Shown piece after piece: positions 52,797-62,661 of a stretch of DNA of 64,000 nt. The DNA comes from Streptomyces phaeoluteigriseus (lineage in GTDB: Bacteria; Actinomycetota; Actinomycetes; Streptomycetales; Streptomycetaceae): NCBI RefSeq assembly GCF_001896135.2, contig NZ_MPOH02000015.1:1228792-1292791 (forward strand), given 5' to 3'. Position 1 is the first letter of the stretch. Every line of letters starts with the position of its first letter. The notes under the pieces were generated by a model. That model was not told the DNA's origin and made no database searches. It worked only from the letters and a program-made list of their open reading frames with translations. A program made the translations under genes and the position numbers.

Positions 52797-53249
52797 GGAC
52801 GGCCCGCGGGAGCGCCGGGCGGCCGCGACGCGCCGGGTCCGGGGGCGCGCGGGCCGCTGTGGTGGATTCGGCGGCCGGCGGTGCCCGCGTCGGGCGCCAG
52901 GCACTCGGACCAGCGCCGACCCGGCTCGCGGGCCGCCACCGCGCGGTCGGGTCCGCTCAGGTGGACGGCGCCAGGTGGTCACACGGGAACGCACGGTGCT
53001 GGGCCGGCATGTCGGGGGTCGTCGGGACGAGCGGGGGCCGCCGGCACCCGGCGCGGTCCGGCGGCGCCCGGCTGTGCGCGGTCCGGCCGGCGGCGCAGGC
53101 CCGAGACGGGCCGACGGGCCGGCGGGGTACGGCCCGAGACGGGCCGGCGGCGTACGGGAATGCGGGTAATCGCGCCCCATGCGGCGCGCCGCACCGGTTG
53201 CCGAGACTCCTCACCGAAAGGTTCGCCCCACGCTGACCGAGGAGTACAC

Positions 53250-53873
53250 ATGGGCAGTCCCCTGTCGTTGTGCGTCGTGGCCCTGGACCCGCTGCTCGAA
53301 GCCGGCGCCGTCAGCGCCCTGTCCGGCAGCCCGGACATCGCACTGGTCCAGCCGGAGGCGACGGCCGACGTGGCCGTCGTGATCGTCGACCGGGTGGACC
53401 GCCGGGAACTCGACCTGGTGGCCGCGACCGGTGACGGCCCGCACGGGCCCGCCGTCATCGTGATCGCCTCCGACATGTCCCCGGCCGAGGCGGCGGAGGC
53501 CATCAACGCCGGTGCCCGCGGTCTCCTGCGCCGGCACGAGGTCGACGCCGACCGGCTGGCGCGCACCGTACGGGCCGTGGCCGGCGGCGACTGCACCGTG
53601 CCCCCCGACCTGATCGACGGCCTGCTCGACCAGAACACCGAGATGGACACGTATCCCGGCGTGCGGGGCCACGGAGCCGACCGGGGTCTGGACGAGCGGG
53701 AACGCGCGGTCCTGCGGATGGTGGCCGACGGCCGGGAGACCGATGAGATCGCCAGGGAACTCTGCTACTCCCCGCGGACGGTGACCACCGTGGTCCGCGA
53801 CATCACCCAGCGATTCCGGCTGCGCAACCGCGCCCACGCGGTGGCCTACGCCCTGCGGACGGGCCTGCTGTGA
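53250..53873 (+). CDS. LuxR-family response-regulator-like transcription factor
   Basis: 207 aa, ATG 53250, GAGGAG upstream. Receiver-like N-terminus (LCVVALDPLLEAGAVSALSGSPDIALVQPEATADVAVVIVDR, VIVIASDMSPAEAAEAINAGARGLLRRHEVDADRLARTVRAVAGGD). The expected phosphoacceptor region reads VVIVDRVDRREL, so phosphorylation is uncertain. C-terminal NarL/LuxR HTH (LDERERAVLRMVADGRETDEIARELCYSPRTVTTVVRDITQRFRLRNRAHAVAYAL). No sensor kinase nearby. Overlaps the next LuxR gene (GTGA); same-type pairs occur in lanthipeptide/NRPS clusters. Confidence 0.9.
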   Translation: MGSPLSLCVVALDPLLEAGAVSALSGSPDIALVQPEATADVAVVIVDRVDRRELDLVAATGDGPHGPAVIVIASDMSPAEAAEAINAGARGLLRRHEVDADRLARTVRAVAGGDCTVPPDLIDGLLDQNTEMDTYPGVRGHGADRGLDERERAVLRMVADGRETDEIARELCYSPRTVTTVVRDITQRFRLRNRAHAVAYALRTGLL

Positions 53874-54513
53874 CCGGCCTCGTCCTCGAAGCGGCACCGG
53901 ACGCCGGGCGGGACGTCGACGCACTGCGGGTGCACCTCGGCCCGGCGGGCGGAGCGGCCCGCGAGACGGTGGCCGCCAGCCTGCGCCGGGCGGCATCGAG
54001 CTGACGACGGCCGGAAGCGGCGACGGGGCCGTCCGGGTGGCCGCCGGCCGGACGCCCGGCGCGGCGCTCGACGGCTGGCCGGAACCCGGCGGCGGCCCCC
54101 TCCTGCTGGTCGCCGACACCTTCACCGCCGCCGGAGTGCGGCTGGCCGTGCGGGCCGGGGTGGTGGCCATCCTGCAGTCCGCCGAGGCCACCCCGGAGCG
54201 CCTGCTCACCGCCGTCCGCGCGGCCCGGTGCGGCGAGGGCCGGATGTCCTACGGCGTCCTGGTCCGCCTCCTCGGCGAGGCGGGCGGCGGCGACGCGGAG
54301 CACCGGCGCCCCGCCCCCGACTCGCCGCTCACGGCCCGGCAGAAGACGGTGCTCGCCCTGGTCGCCGAGGGGCACGGCAACGCGGCCATCGCCCGTGAAC
54401 TCTCCTGCTCCCAGCACACCGTGAAGAACGTCATGTACGACCTGATGACCCGCCTCCAGGTCCGCAACCGGGCCCACGCGGTGGCCCACGGCGTCCGCAC
54501 CGGGCTGATCTGA
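53870..54513 (+). CDS. Second LuxR-type regulator, translationally coupled, frameshifted in this sequence
   Basis: GTG 53870 overlaps the stop of the first regulator. N-terminal part VTGLVLEAAPDAGRDVDALRVHLGPAGGAARETVAASLRRA runs into a stop at 54002. One extra G at about 53995 (GGCGGCATCG to GGCGGGCATCG) gives RRAGIELTTAGSGDGAVRV and continues to PLTARQKTVLALVAEGHGNAAIARELSCSQHTVKNVMYDLMTRLQVRNRAHAVAHGVRTGLI, a LuxR HTH. Repaired length is about 214 aa. No phosphoacceptor Asp is obvious. The pair probably acts as a heteromeric or tandem activator of the adjacent biosynthetic genes. Confidence 0.85.
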
Positions 54514-54673
54514 CCCGGTCCCGGTCCCGACCAGAGACATTGACGCAGCAAAAGCCGCGACGGGCGCTGCCGCTCCTTCCCTACTGCGCCGCCACGCCCG
54601 AACGGCAAGCTCCGGACGTGCCCCGACCACCCGAGGCGCGCGACGACCTACCCGACTCCTCGGAGGTGAGCCG

Positions 54674-57600
54674 GTGGACCACTGTGGCAGCCGGACGACG
54701 TCCTTCTCGCAGCAACGGCTGTGGTTCCTCGACCAACTGCGACCCGGCACGGCGGACCATCTGCTTCCGCTGGCGCTGCGCCTGCGCGGCGGCCTCGACA
54801 CCGAGGCCCTCGCCGCCGCCCTGGCCGACGTGATCGACCGGCACGAGGTGCTGCGCACCCGGTACGCGGCCGCCGACGGTGAGCCGGTGGCCCACGTGGG
54901 CCCGCGGACCGGGGTTCCCCTGGACACGGTCGACGCGCCCGCAGCCGGAGCGGCCGGCGTCGCCGCGGTTCTCGACCGCGCGCTGCGCGGACCGGTCGAC
55001 CTGTCGGCCGGTCCGCCGCTGCGGGCCACCCTGGCGCGGCTCGCGCCCGACGACCACCTGCTGGTCGTCGTGGTGCACCACATCGCCTTCGACTTCTCCT
55101 CCTGGAGCATCCTCACCCGCGACCTGGCCGCGGCCTACCGCGCCAGGATTACCGGTGTCCCCCACGAACTGCCGGAACTCCCCCTGCAGTACGCCGACCT
55201 CGCCGCCCGGCAGCGCGAGCGGTGGGCCGGCCCCCGGCTCGCCCGGGGCCTCGACCACTGGCGTTCGCGGCTGGCGGGCCTGCCGACGCTGGACCTGCCG
55301 ACCGACCGGCCCCGCCCCGCCGAGTTCGACGGTGCTGCCGCCGTGGCCCGGTTCACCCTCCCGGCCGATCTGGTGGACCGGGCCGACCGGCTGGCCCGGT
55401 CCCACCGCGCCACCCGGTTCATGGTGCTGCTCGCGGCATTCCAGGCCCAGCTGGGCCGCTACAGCGGGCAGAGCGACTTCGCCGTCGGCACCCCGGTCGC
55501 CGGCCGCGGCCAAGCCGCCGCCAGGGACCTCATCGGCCCCTTCGTCAACACGGTGGTGCTGCGCGCCGACCTGTCCGGCCGACCGAACTTCGGCGAGCTG
55601 GTGGACCGGGTCCGGACCGCCTCCCTGGCGGACCTCACCCACGCCGACATCCCGTTCGAACGCGTGGTCGGCGCGCTGGCCCCGCCCCGAGACCTCAGCC
55701 GCAACCCCCTCTTCCAGGTCTCCTTCCTGACCCTCGACTCCGAGGCCCAGCCACCCGACCTGCCCGGCCTGTCGGTCGAGCTGGTGTCCACCCCGGTCGC
55801 CGGGACACCGTTCGACCTGGCACTCGACCTGCTCGGCCGCCCCGACGGCAGCCTCGGGCTGCGCCTGCAGTACGCCACCGCGCTGTTCACGCCCGAGACG
55901 GCCGCCCGCATCACCGAGGACTACGTCCGGGTCCTGCGCGCACTGCTCGCCGCCCCGGACGAGCCGCTGGCCCACGCCACCTCCGCACTGCGACCGCTGC
56001 CCGGCGGCGAGCGCCGCCGCCGGCTCGCGCTCGGCGCCGGCAGCTCCCGCGCCGTGCCCCCGCACACCGTCACCGACCTGTTCGAGCAGCAGGCGCGCCG
56101 TACCCCGCACGCCACCGCCGTCCTCTCCCGGGACGGCGAGCTGAGCTACGCCGGACTCGACGAGCGGGCCGACGAGCTGGCGCACCGGCTGCGTGGCCTC
56201 GGCGTCGGCCGCGGCACCCGGGTGGGCGTTCTGCTGGAGCGCGGCACCGGGCTCCTCGTCGCCCTGCTCGGCGTCCTCAAGGCGGACGCCGCCTACGTCC
56301 CGCTCGACCCCCTGCACCCCGCGCGGCGTATCGGCCACCTGATCGAGGACACCAGGGCCGCCGTGGTCGTCACCAGCGGCCCGCTGGCCGGGCGGGTGGC
56401 CGGCACGGAGGCGAGGACCCTCCTGCTCGACGGTGCCCCGCCATCGGCCGGCCCGACGCACCGGCACGAGCGGACCACCGGCCCGCACGACCTGGCGTAC
56501 GTCTTCCACACCTCCGGCTCGACCGGCACTCCCAAGGGCGTGCAGATCCCGCACGGTGCCCTGACCAACTTCCTGCACGCGATGGCCGCCCGGATGGAGC
56601 TGGGTCCGGCGGCCACCGTCCTCGGCGTCACCACCGCCTCCTTCGACCCCTCGATGCTGGAGCTGTGCCTGCCGCTGCTGACCGGCGCCCGGCTGGTGCT
56701 CGCCGACTCCGAGCAGGCCCGCGACCCCGAGCGCCTGATCCGGCTCATCGACGAGGCCCGTCCGGATCTGGTCCAGGCCACTCCGTCGATGCTGCGGATG
56801 CTGGTCGACACGGGCTGGTCCCCCGGCCCCGGCCTCACCGTGCTGTCCGGCGGCGAGAAACTGCACACCGACCTGGCCGCGGCGCTCGCCGCCGGCGGCG
56901 CGCCGGTCCTGGACCTCTACGGGCCGACCGAGGCCACGATCTGGACCAGCGTGGCCTCACACGGCGCCGACGGACGGGTACGGCAGTGGGCCGCGGTGGA
57001 CAACACCACCGTCCGGGTGCTCGACGACCGGCTGGAGCCGGTGGCCGAGGGCGTCACCGGGCACGTCTGCATCGGCGGCGACGGCCTCGCCTGGGGGTAC
57101 CGGGGGCGGCCCGCCCAGACCGCCGGCGTCTTCCTCCCCGACCCGCACGCCACCGGGCCCGGCGGCCGGCTCTACTCCACCGGCGACCTCGGCCGGCTCC
57201 GCCCGGACGGCTCGCTGGAGATCCTCGGCCGCAGCGACCACCAGGTGAAGATCCGCGGCCACCGGATCGAACCCGGCGAGATCGAGGCCGCGCTGCTCGC
57301 CCTCGACGGCGTCCGCGCCGCCGTGGTGCACCCGACGCCGGACGCGACGGCGGGCAGCAGCTCACCGCGTACCTGGTCGCGGCGGACGCCGGGAACCCTC
57401 CCCCGCCCGACGCCCTGCGTGCCGAGTTGCTCGACTCCCTGCCCCACCACCTGGTCCCGGCCACGTTCGTGCTGCTGGACGCCATCCCGACCGCGGTCAG
57501 CGGGAAGGTCGACCGTCACGCGCTGCCCGCACCGACGCCGCAGGCGGCGGGCCCGGCCGCCGCGCCCCGCACCCCGCGGGAACGGTCCGTGGCCAGGGTC

Positions 57601-57864
57601 TGGGAGGAGGTCCTCGGGGCCACCGGGATCGGCGCCCACGACGACTTCTTCCTGCTCGGCGGACACTCGCTGCTCGCCACCCGGGTGTCCGTGCGCCTGC
57701 GCGCCGCCCTCGGGGTGGACATCCCCGTACGGGCACTGTTCGACCACCCCACCGTCGCCGCCCTCGCCACCGCCCTGGACGGCTACCCGCTCCTGGCCGC
57801 GGACGGCCCCCTGCCGCGGCTGACGGCTCGCCCGCGCGGGGAGCGCACGACCGCCGGCCGCTGA
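54674..57864 (+). CDS. Nonribosomal peptide synthetase module, C-A-T, frameshifted near the end of the A domain
   Basis: About 1063 aa if repaired; GTG 54674 with CGGAGG before it. Condensation domain (residues about 10-430): SFSQQRLWFLDQLRPGT, VVVHHIAFDFSSWSIL (HHxxxD, with Phe after the Asp), DLIGPFVNTVVLR, IPFERVVGALAPPRDLSRNPLFQV. Adenylation domain: ELSYAGLDERADELAHRL, AYVFHTSGSTGTPKGVQIPHGAL, ASFDPSMLELCLPLLTGA, LDLYGPTEATIW, LYSTGDLGRLRPDG, VKIRGHRIEPGEIE. Estimated binding-pocket residues are D-P-L-Q-L-G-L-I-W-K; specificity unknown. At about 57352 one G is missing; after repair follow QQLTAYLV and NFFLLGGHSLLATRV-like DDFFLLGGHSLLATRV (carrier Ser). No thioesterase or epimerase. Starts with C, so it either accepts an upstream chain or is lipo-initiated. 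Confidence 0.93.
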
Positions 57865-57909
57865 CCGCAACCGCCCCCTCGCCCACCGCCTCCTCGCCCA
57901 AGGACCGCC

Positions 57910-59177
57910 ATGACCCTCGTCGCGACCACCGACACCTCCGTCTTCGAGAAGATCGAGTCCGAGGTGCGGATGTACTGCCGCACCTTCCCCGTGGTGTTCG
58001 AGCGCGCCAAGGGCGCGCTGCTGCACACCGACGACGGCCGCGCCTTCATCGACTTCTTCTGCGGCGCCGGCAGCCTCAACTACGGGCACAACCACGACGC
58101 CGTCAAGCGGCGGATCCTCGACTACCTCGCCGACGACGGCCTCATGCACGGCCTCGACATGTACACCGTCGCCAAGCGCGACTTCCTGACCCGTTTCACC
58201 GAGGTCGTGCTGCGACCGCGCGGCCTCGACTACAAGGTGCAGTTCACCGGACCGACCGGGACCGACGCGGTGGAGGCCGCCCTCAAGCTGGCTCGCCGGG
58301 CGACCGGCCGCACCGGCCTGACGGCCTTCACGGCGCCTACCACGGCATGTCGCGCGGTTCGCTGGAGGTCACCGGCAGCCGCCGCGCCCGCCGCGCGGGC
58401 ACGGTCGCCGGCGGGGACGTGACCTTCGTCCCCTTCGAGGACGGTCCGCTCGGCCCGTTCGACTCGATCGGCCTGATCGAGCGGCTGTGGGCCGACCCGT
58501 CCTCCGGCACCGAGCCGCCCGCGGCGGTCGTCGTCGAAGCGGTGCAGATGGAGGGCGGCGTCTACCCGGCGAGCCGGGAGTGGCTGCGCCGGCTGCGCGA
58601 GATCACCGAACGGCACGGGGTGCTGCTGATCCTGGACGAGATCCAGACCGGCTGCGGCCGCACCGGCGCGTTCTTCGGCTTCGAGGACTCCGGGATCGTG
58701 CCGGACATCGTCACCGTCTCCAAGTCCCTCAGCGGCTACGGGCTGCCGCTCTCCCTCACCCTGTTCCGCCGCGAGCTGGACCTGTGGCAGCCCGGTGAGC
58801 ACACCGGCACGTTCCGCGGCAACCAGCTCGCCTTCGTCGCGGCCACCGCGGCGTGTGAACTGTGGCAGACCAGCGACTTCCTGACCGGCCTGCGGCGGGG
58901 GACGGAGCGCTTCACCCGGTTCCGGGCCGACGCGGGCGCACTGGACTCCGGCCTCGTGCTGCGCGGCCGGGGCATGGTGCTCGGCATCGACACCGCCCGG
59001 GCCGGCGGTGCGGAGCGGGCCGAGCGTGTCCAGCGCCACGCCTTCGAGCACGGCCTGATCGTCGAGCGCTGCGGCCGCCACGACGAGGTCCTCAAGGTGA
59101 TGCCCCCGCTGACCATCGCGCCCGACCTGCTCGACGAGGGGCTCGGCATCCTGCTCGACGCCCTGCAAGCGAACTGA
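57910..59177 (+). CDS. Class III aminotransferase, diaminobutyrate:2-oxoglutarate (EctB) type, frameshifted in this sequence
   Basis: About 422 aa, ATG 57910, 45 nt after the NRPS. PLP-dependent fold type I. FEKIESEVRMYCRTFPVVFERAKGALLHTDDGRAFIDFFCGAGSLNYGHN matches EctB-like diaminobutyrate aminotransferases. Later, EAVQMEGGVYPAS, ILDEIQTGCGRTGAFFGFED (Asp contacting PLP), TVSKSLSGYGLPLSLTL (PLP Lys) and TFRGNQLAFVAA. One C is missing at about 58331 (GCCTTCACGG should be GCCTTCCACGG, TAFHGAYHGMS). Makes L-2,4-diaminobutyrate from aspartate semialdehyde; a likely supplier for the NRPS. No ectoine synthase genes are present. Confidence 0.88.
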
Positions 59178-59205
59178 CGACCAGCCACCCGAGGAGGAAC
59201 GCGGG

Positions 59206-60153
59206 ATGCCTCGCCCCCACCGCCACCACCTGATCTCCGTCGACGACCTGACCGACCGGGAGCTGCGCTGGCTCGTGCGCCGCGGCGCCGAGTACGCCGC
59301 CGGCAAGTGCGGCGGCGCCCGACCGCTCGCCGACGCCGTCGTCGGCGTGCTGTTCCGCGAAACGTCCACCCGTACCCGGACCGCGTTCTCGGCCGGCGCC
59401 CTCCGGCTCGGCGGACGGCTGATCACCTACGGTCCCGGCGACCTCCAGGAGAACACCGGGGAGAGTTCCGAGGACACCGGCGACGTGCTCTCCCGCATGC
59501 TCGACGTGCTGGTGGCGCGTACCGCGGGCAGCACCGAGGAACTGCGCGCCTACGCCGCCCAGGAGCGGATGGCCGTGATCAACGCGATGAGCGCCGCCGA
59601 GCACCCCACCCAGGCCCTCACCGACCTCACCACGATGCTCGGCCGCTTCGGGCGGATCGAAGGGCTGCGGGTGCTCTACGCCGGCGAGGGCAACAACACC
59701 GCCTCGGCGCTCGCCCTGGCCCTCAGCCGGTTCCCCGGCACCGAGCTGCACCTGCGGACCCCGCCCGGCTACGGAGTCGACCCGGACTTCCTCGACCGGG
59801 CCGAGGTCCACGCCAAGGAGTCCGGCGCGCTGGTCGAGGAGCGGCACAACATGGCCGAGCTGCCCGAGGTCGACATCGTCTACACCACACGCTGGCAGAC
59901 GACCGGCACGACCAAGCCCGACCCCGACTGGCGGCGCGTCTTCGCCCCCTTCCGGGTGGACGCCGCCGTGCTGGCGGCCTGCCCCGGCGCCGTCTTCATG
60001 CACGACCTGCCCGCGCACCGCGGCGACGAGGTGACCGGCGAGGTGCTGGACGGCCCCGCGAGCATCGCGTTCCAGCAGGCCGAGAACAAGTACCACAGCG
60101 CCCGCGCCGTACTGGAGTGGTGCCTCGACGGCATCCCGGCGGAGTCGGCCTGA
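59206..60153 (+). CDS. Ornithine-carbamoyltransferase-family enzyme with altered substrate motifs
   Basis: 315 aa; ATG 59206 with GGAGGAA upstream, 28 nt after the aminotransferase. Carbamoyl-phosphate binding is intact: RETSTRTRTAFSAGA (S-T-R-T-R) and HPTQALTDLTTMLGR. The ornithine-specific motifs differ. The HCLP loop reads HDLPAHRGDEVTGEV (Cys to Asp), and the SMG loop region is DIVYTTRWQTTG, more like aspartate carbamoyltransferase. Together these suggest a carbamoyltransferase for another amine, perhaps diaminobutyrate made by the neighbour. Secondary-metabolism homologues of this family form ureido amino acids. Stop TGA is the first unit of the repeat array that follows. Confidence 0.85.
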   Translation: MPRPHRHHLISVDDLTDRELRWLVRRGAEYAAGKCGGARPLADAVVGVLFRETSTRTRTAFSAGALRLGGRLITYGPGDLQENTGESSEDTGDVLSRMLDVLVARTAGSTEELRAYAAQERMAVINAMSAAEHPTQALTDLTTMLGRFGRIEGLRVLYAGEGNNTASALALALSRFPGTELHLRTPPGYGVDPDFLDRAEVHAKESGALVEERHNMAELPEVDIVYTTRWQTTGTTKPDPDWRRVFAPFRVDAAVLAACPGAVFMHDLPAHRGDEVTGEVLDGPASIAFQQAENKYHSARAVLEWCLDGIPAESA

Positions 60154-60291
60154 CCACCGGTCGGCCTGACCACCGGTCGGCCTGACCACCGGTCGGTTGA
60201 CGACCAGTCGGCCTGACCACCGGTCGGCTGACGACCAGTCGGCGTGACCACCGGTCGGTTGACGACCAGTCGGCCTGCCCACCGGTCGGCC
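60151..60291. repeat. Tandem array of nine 15-16-bp units TGAC(C/G)ACC(G/A)GTCGG(N)
   Basis: Units start at 60151, 60167, 60183, 60198, 60214, 60229, 60245, 60260 and 60276. Two variants alternate: TGACCACCGGTCGGCC and TGACGACCAGTCGGCC. Each carries a near-palindrome (GACCACCGGTC). The first unit includes the stop codon of the carbamoyltransferase gene, and the array ends 39 nt before the LanB-like ATG, after a GGGAGGTAG ribosome site. No CRISPR-like spacers. Could be an operator array, a transcription brake or a recombination hot spot. Confidence 0.85.
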
Positions 60292-60330
60292 GCCGGCCCG
60301 GCGCACTTTTCCCAGGGAGGTAGCACAGCA

Positions 60331-62661
60331 ATGTCCGACACCATACGTATGCCCGGCGGCGGGTGGCGCCTGTGGAAGCACTTCGCACTCCGCGGGCCCG
60401 GCTTCCCCGCCGCGGGGGTACTCCGGCTGGCCCCGGAGGGCCTGGCCTCGGCCGCGGACAAGTTCGCCCGCGGGGAGGTGCCGACGGGGGCGGACTGGGA
60501 GGCGTTCGAGGAGGCCTTCTCCGCGGCCGCGGTGCGCACCGCGCGCGACCTCCAGGAGATCGCCGCCTCGGCGCCCTTCCGGGCCGCGGTCGCCTGGCAG
60601 AACCGTGCGGTGCTCCGCACCGGCATCAAGCCGTTCCTCGACTGGACGCCGTCCGCCGCGGGCCGCACCAGCATGCCCCGCCAGCGCGAGGAGCTGGTCG
60701 CCCACTACTGGCAGCGGTTCTGCGTCAAGAACGACACCATCGGCTTCTTCGGACCGGTCGGCTGGGGAGCCTTCGACCCCTCCCGGCGCGGCGTCGAGGT
60801 GCACCCCGGCACGGGCCTGGTCGCCGAGTCCCGGGTCTACTTCTCCAGCTGGTCGATGGACGCCCTCGCGAAGGCGATCGACCGCGACCCACGGGTGCGC
60901 GCGTGGACTCCGCCACGCCCGGTTCCGTTCGTCCGGGTGGTCGAGGGCACGGTGCGCCTGCCCGGCCGTCCGCCGCAGCCGGTCCCCGAACCCGCGCTCA
61001 CCGTGCTGGGCCTGTGCGACGGGCGCCGGACTCCCGTCGAGATCACCGGCCTGGCCGCCCGGGCCCTGGGCCGGGACCTGGACGCCGGGGAGGTGACCGA
61101 GGCGCTGGAATGGCTGGTCTCGCGCCGCCTGATCGGCTGGAAGCTGGACGTGCCCGCCGGCACCTACCCCGAGCGGGAACTGCGCACCCTGCTGGAGCGC
61201 ATCGGCGACCCGGCCGTACGGGAGCCCGCCCTGGCCAGGCTGGCGGTGCTGGAAACCGGCCGCGACCGGGTCGAGCGGGCCGGTACGGACCCCGAGGAGC
61301 TGACCGCCGCGCTCGCCGCCCTGGAGGCGAGCTTCGCCGAGATCACCGAGGTCTCGGCGGTCCGCGAGAAGGGGGCCAGGACCGCGCCCAACCGCGCCCT
61401 GGTGTACTCCGACTGCCGCCGGTCCGCCACGGCGACCGTGGGCAGCGCCGTCCTGGCACAGCTCGGTCCGCTGGAACTGTGCCTGACCGCCGCCCGCTGG
61501 ATGACCGACCGGTACGCGGAGGCCGTCGGCGCGCGCATCCACGAGGCCTACCGCGAACTGCGGGAGCGGCACGGGCAGGTCGACCTCGGCTCGCTCTGGT
61601 TCGCCTGCCTGCCCGCCCCCCACCCGGAGTCCTTCGCCGACATCGAGCGCATCCAGGCCGACCTGCGCGAGCGCTGGGGGCGGATCATCGACGCCCCGGC
61701 CGGCGCCCGGCGGGTCTCGCTCTCCAGTGCCGCCATCGCCGGCCAGGTCCGCGAGGCGTTCCCCGAGGGCGGGCACGGCTGGTCGCTCAGCCGGTACGTC
61801 AGCCCCGACCTGATGATCGTCGCCGAGGACCTGGAAGCCGTCGAACGCGGTGAGTTCCAGCTCGTCATCGGCGAGCTGCACGTCGCCATGAACACCATCG
61901 GCCAGTCGCTCTTCGTCCACCAGCACCCCGACCCAGGGCAGCTGATCGACGAGACCACCCGCGACTTCCCCGGCCCGCGGCTGCTCCCCATGCTGCCCAA
62001 GGAGCTTCCGCTCAAGTGGTCGGCCCGCAGCCGGCAGTCCCTGGAGCGCCCGGAGGACCACTACGTCGCGCTCACCGACCACAGCGCCGACCCGCACCGC
62101 CCCTTCACCTTCCGCTCCGGCGAAGTGAAGGTGGAGGAGCGCGACGGCCGGCTGTCGGCCGTGCTGCCCGACGGCTCGGTCTTCGACCTGCTCGACGTGT
62201 TCTGCCACGCGCTCACCAACCGCGTGATGGACCGCTTCACCCTGCGCCCGGACGGCGACCACTCGCCCCGCATCACCATCGACTCCACCGTCGTCGCCCG
62301 GGAGACCTGGCGGTTCACCGGCCCCGCGCTGGCCTTCGCCGACGACAAGAGCGAGGCCCGGCGGTTCGTCCGGGCCCGGCAGTGGCGGAACACACACGAA
62401 CTGCCCCGCTTCGTCTTCGTGGTCTCCCCCACCGAACCACGCCCCTTCTTCGTCGACTTCGACAGCCCCGTCTACGTCAACATCCTCGCCAAAGCCGCCC
62501 GACGGCTCGCCCGCAAGGACCCCGACGCCCGACTCACCGTCACCGAAATGCTCCCCACACCCGAACAGGCCTGGCTCACCGACGACCAGGGCCACCGCTA
62601 CACCTCCGAACTACGCCTCGTCGCCGTCGACCGGAGCACCGCTCCCGGGGAGCCGGTGTGA
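60331..62661 (+). CDS. Stand-alone lantibiotic dehydratase (LanB N-terminal domain)-like protein
   Basis: 776 aa, ATG 60331 after GGGAGG. Single Lant_dehydr_N-type domain with no C-terminal elimination (SpaB_C) domain visible. Family-like segments: TSMPRQREELVAHYWQRFCVKNDTIGFFGPVGWGAFDPSRRG, RVYFSSWSMDALAKAI, ELVIGELHVAMNT-like FQLVIGELHVAMNTIGQSL, VEERDGRLSAVLPDG, ETWRFTGPALAF and PRFVFVVSPTEPRPFFVDFDSPVYVNILAKAARR. LanB N-domains use glutamyl-tRNA to activate Ser/Thr or, in PEARL-type relatives, add an amino acid to a peptide C-terminus. Stand-alone forms occur beside NRPS genes. Which reaction is done here is unknown. The next gene overlaps it (GTGA). Confidence 0.8.
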   Translation: MSDTIRMPGGGWRLWKHFALRGPGFPAAGVLRLAPEGLASAADKFARGEVPTGADWEAFEEAFSAAAVRTARDLQEIAASAPFRAAVAWQNRAVLRTGIKPFLDWTPSAAGRTSMPRQREELVAHYWQRFCVKNDTIGFFGPVGWGAFDPSRRGVEVHPGTGLVAESRVYFSSWSMDALAKAIDRDPRVRAWTPPRPVPFVRVVEGTVRLPGRPPQPVPEPALTVLGLCDGRRTPVEITGLAARALGRDLDAGEVTEALEWLVSRRLIGWKLDVPAGTYPERELRTLLERIGDPAVREPALARLAVLETGRDRVERAGTDPEELTAALAALEASFAEITEVSAVREKGARTAPNRALVYSDCRRSATATVGSAVLAQLGPLELCLTAARWMTDRYAEAVGARIHEAYRELRERHGQVDLGSLWFACLPAPHPESFADIERIQADLRERWGRIIDAPAGARRVSLSSAAIAGQVREAFPEGGHGWSLSRYVSPDLMIVAEDLEAVERGEFQLVIGELHVAMNTIGQSLFVHQHPDPGQLIDETTRDFPGPRLLPMLPKELPLKWSARSRQSLERPEDHYVALTDHSADPHRPFTFRSGEVKVEERDGRLSAVLPDGSVFDLLDVFCHALTNRVMDRFTLRPDGDHSPRITIDSTVVARETWRFTGPALAFADDKSEARRFVRARQWRNTHELPRFVFVVSPTEPRPFFVDFDSPVYVNILAKAARRLARKDPDARLTVTEMLPTPEQAWLTDDQGHRYTSELRLVAVDRSTAPGEPV

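Noticed and set aside
57910..59177. Ectoine biosynthesis locus
   Set aside because: Only the EctB-like aminotransferase is present; no ectA, ectC or ectD, and neighbours are NRPS genes.
60151..60291. CRISPR array
   Set aside because: Units are contiguous 15-16 bp with no spacers, and no cas genes are present.
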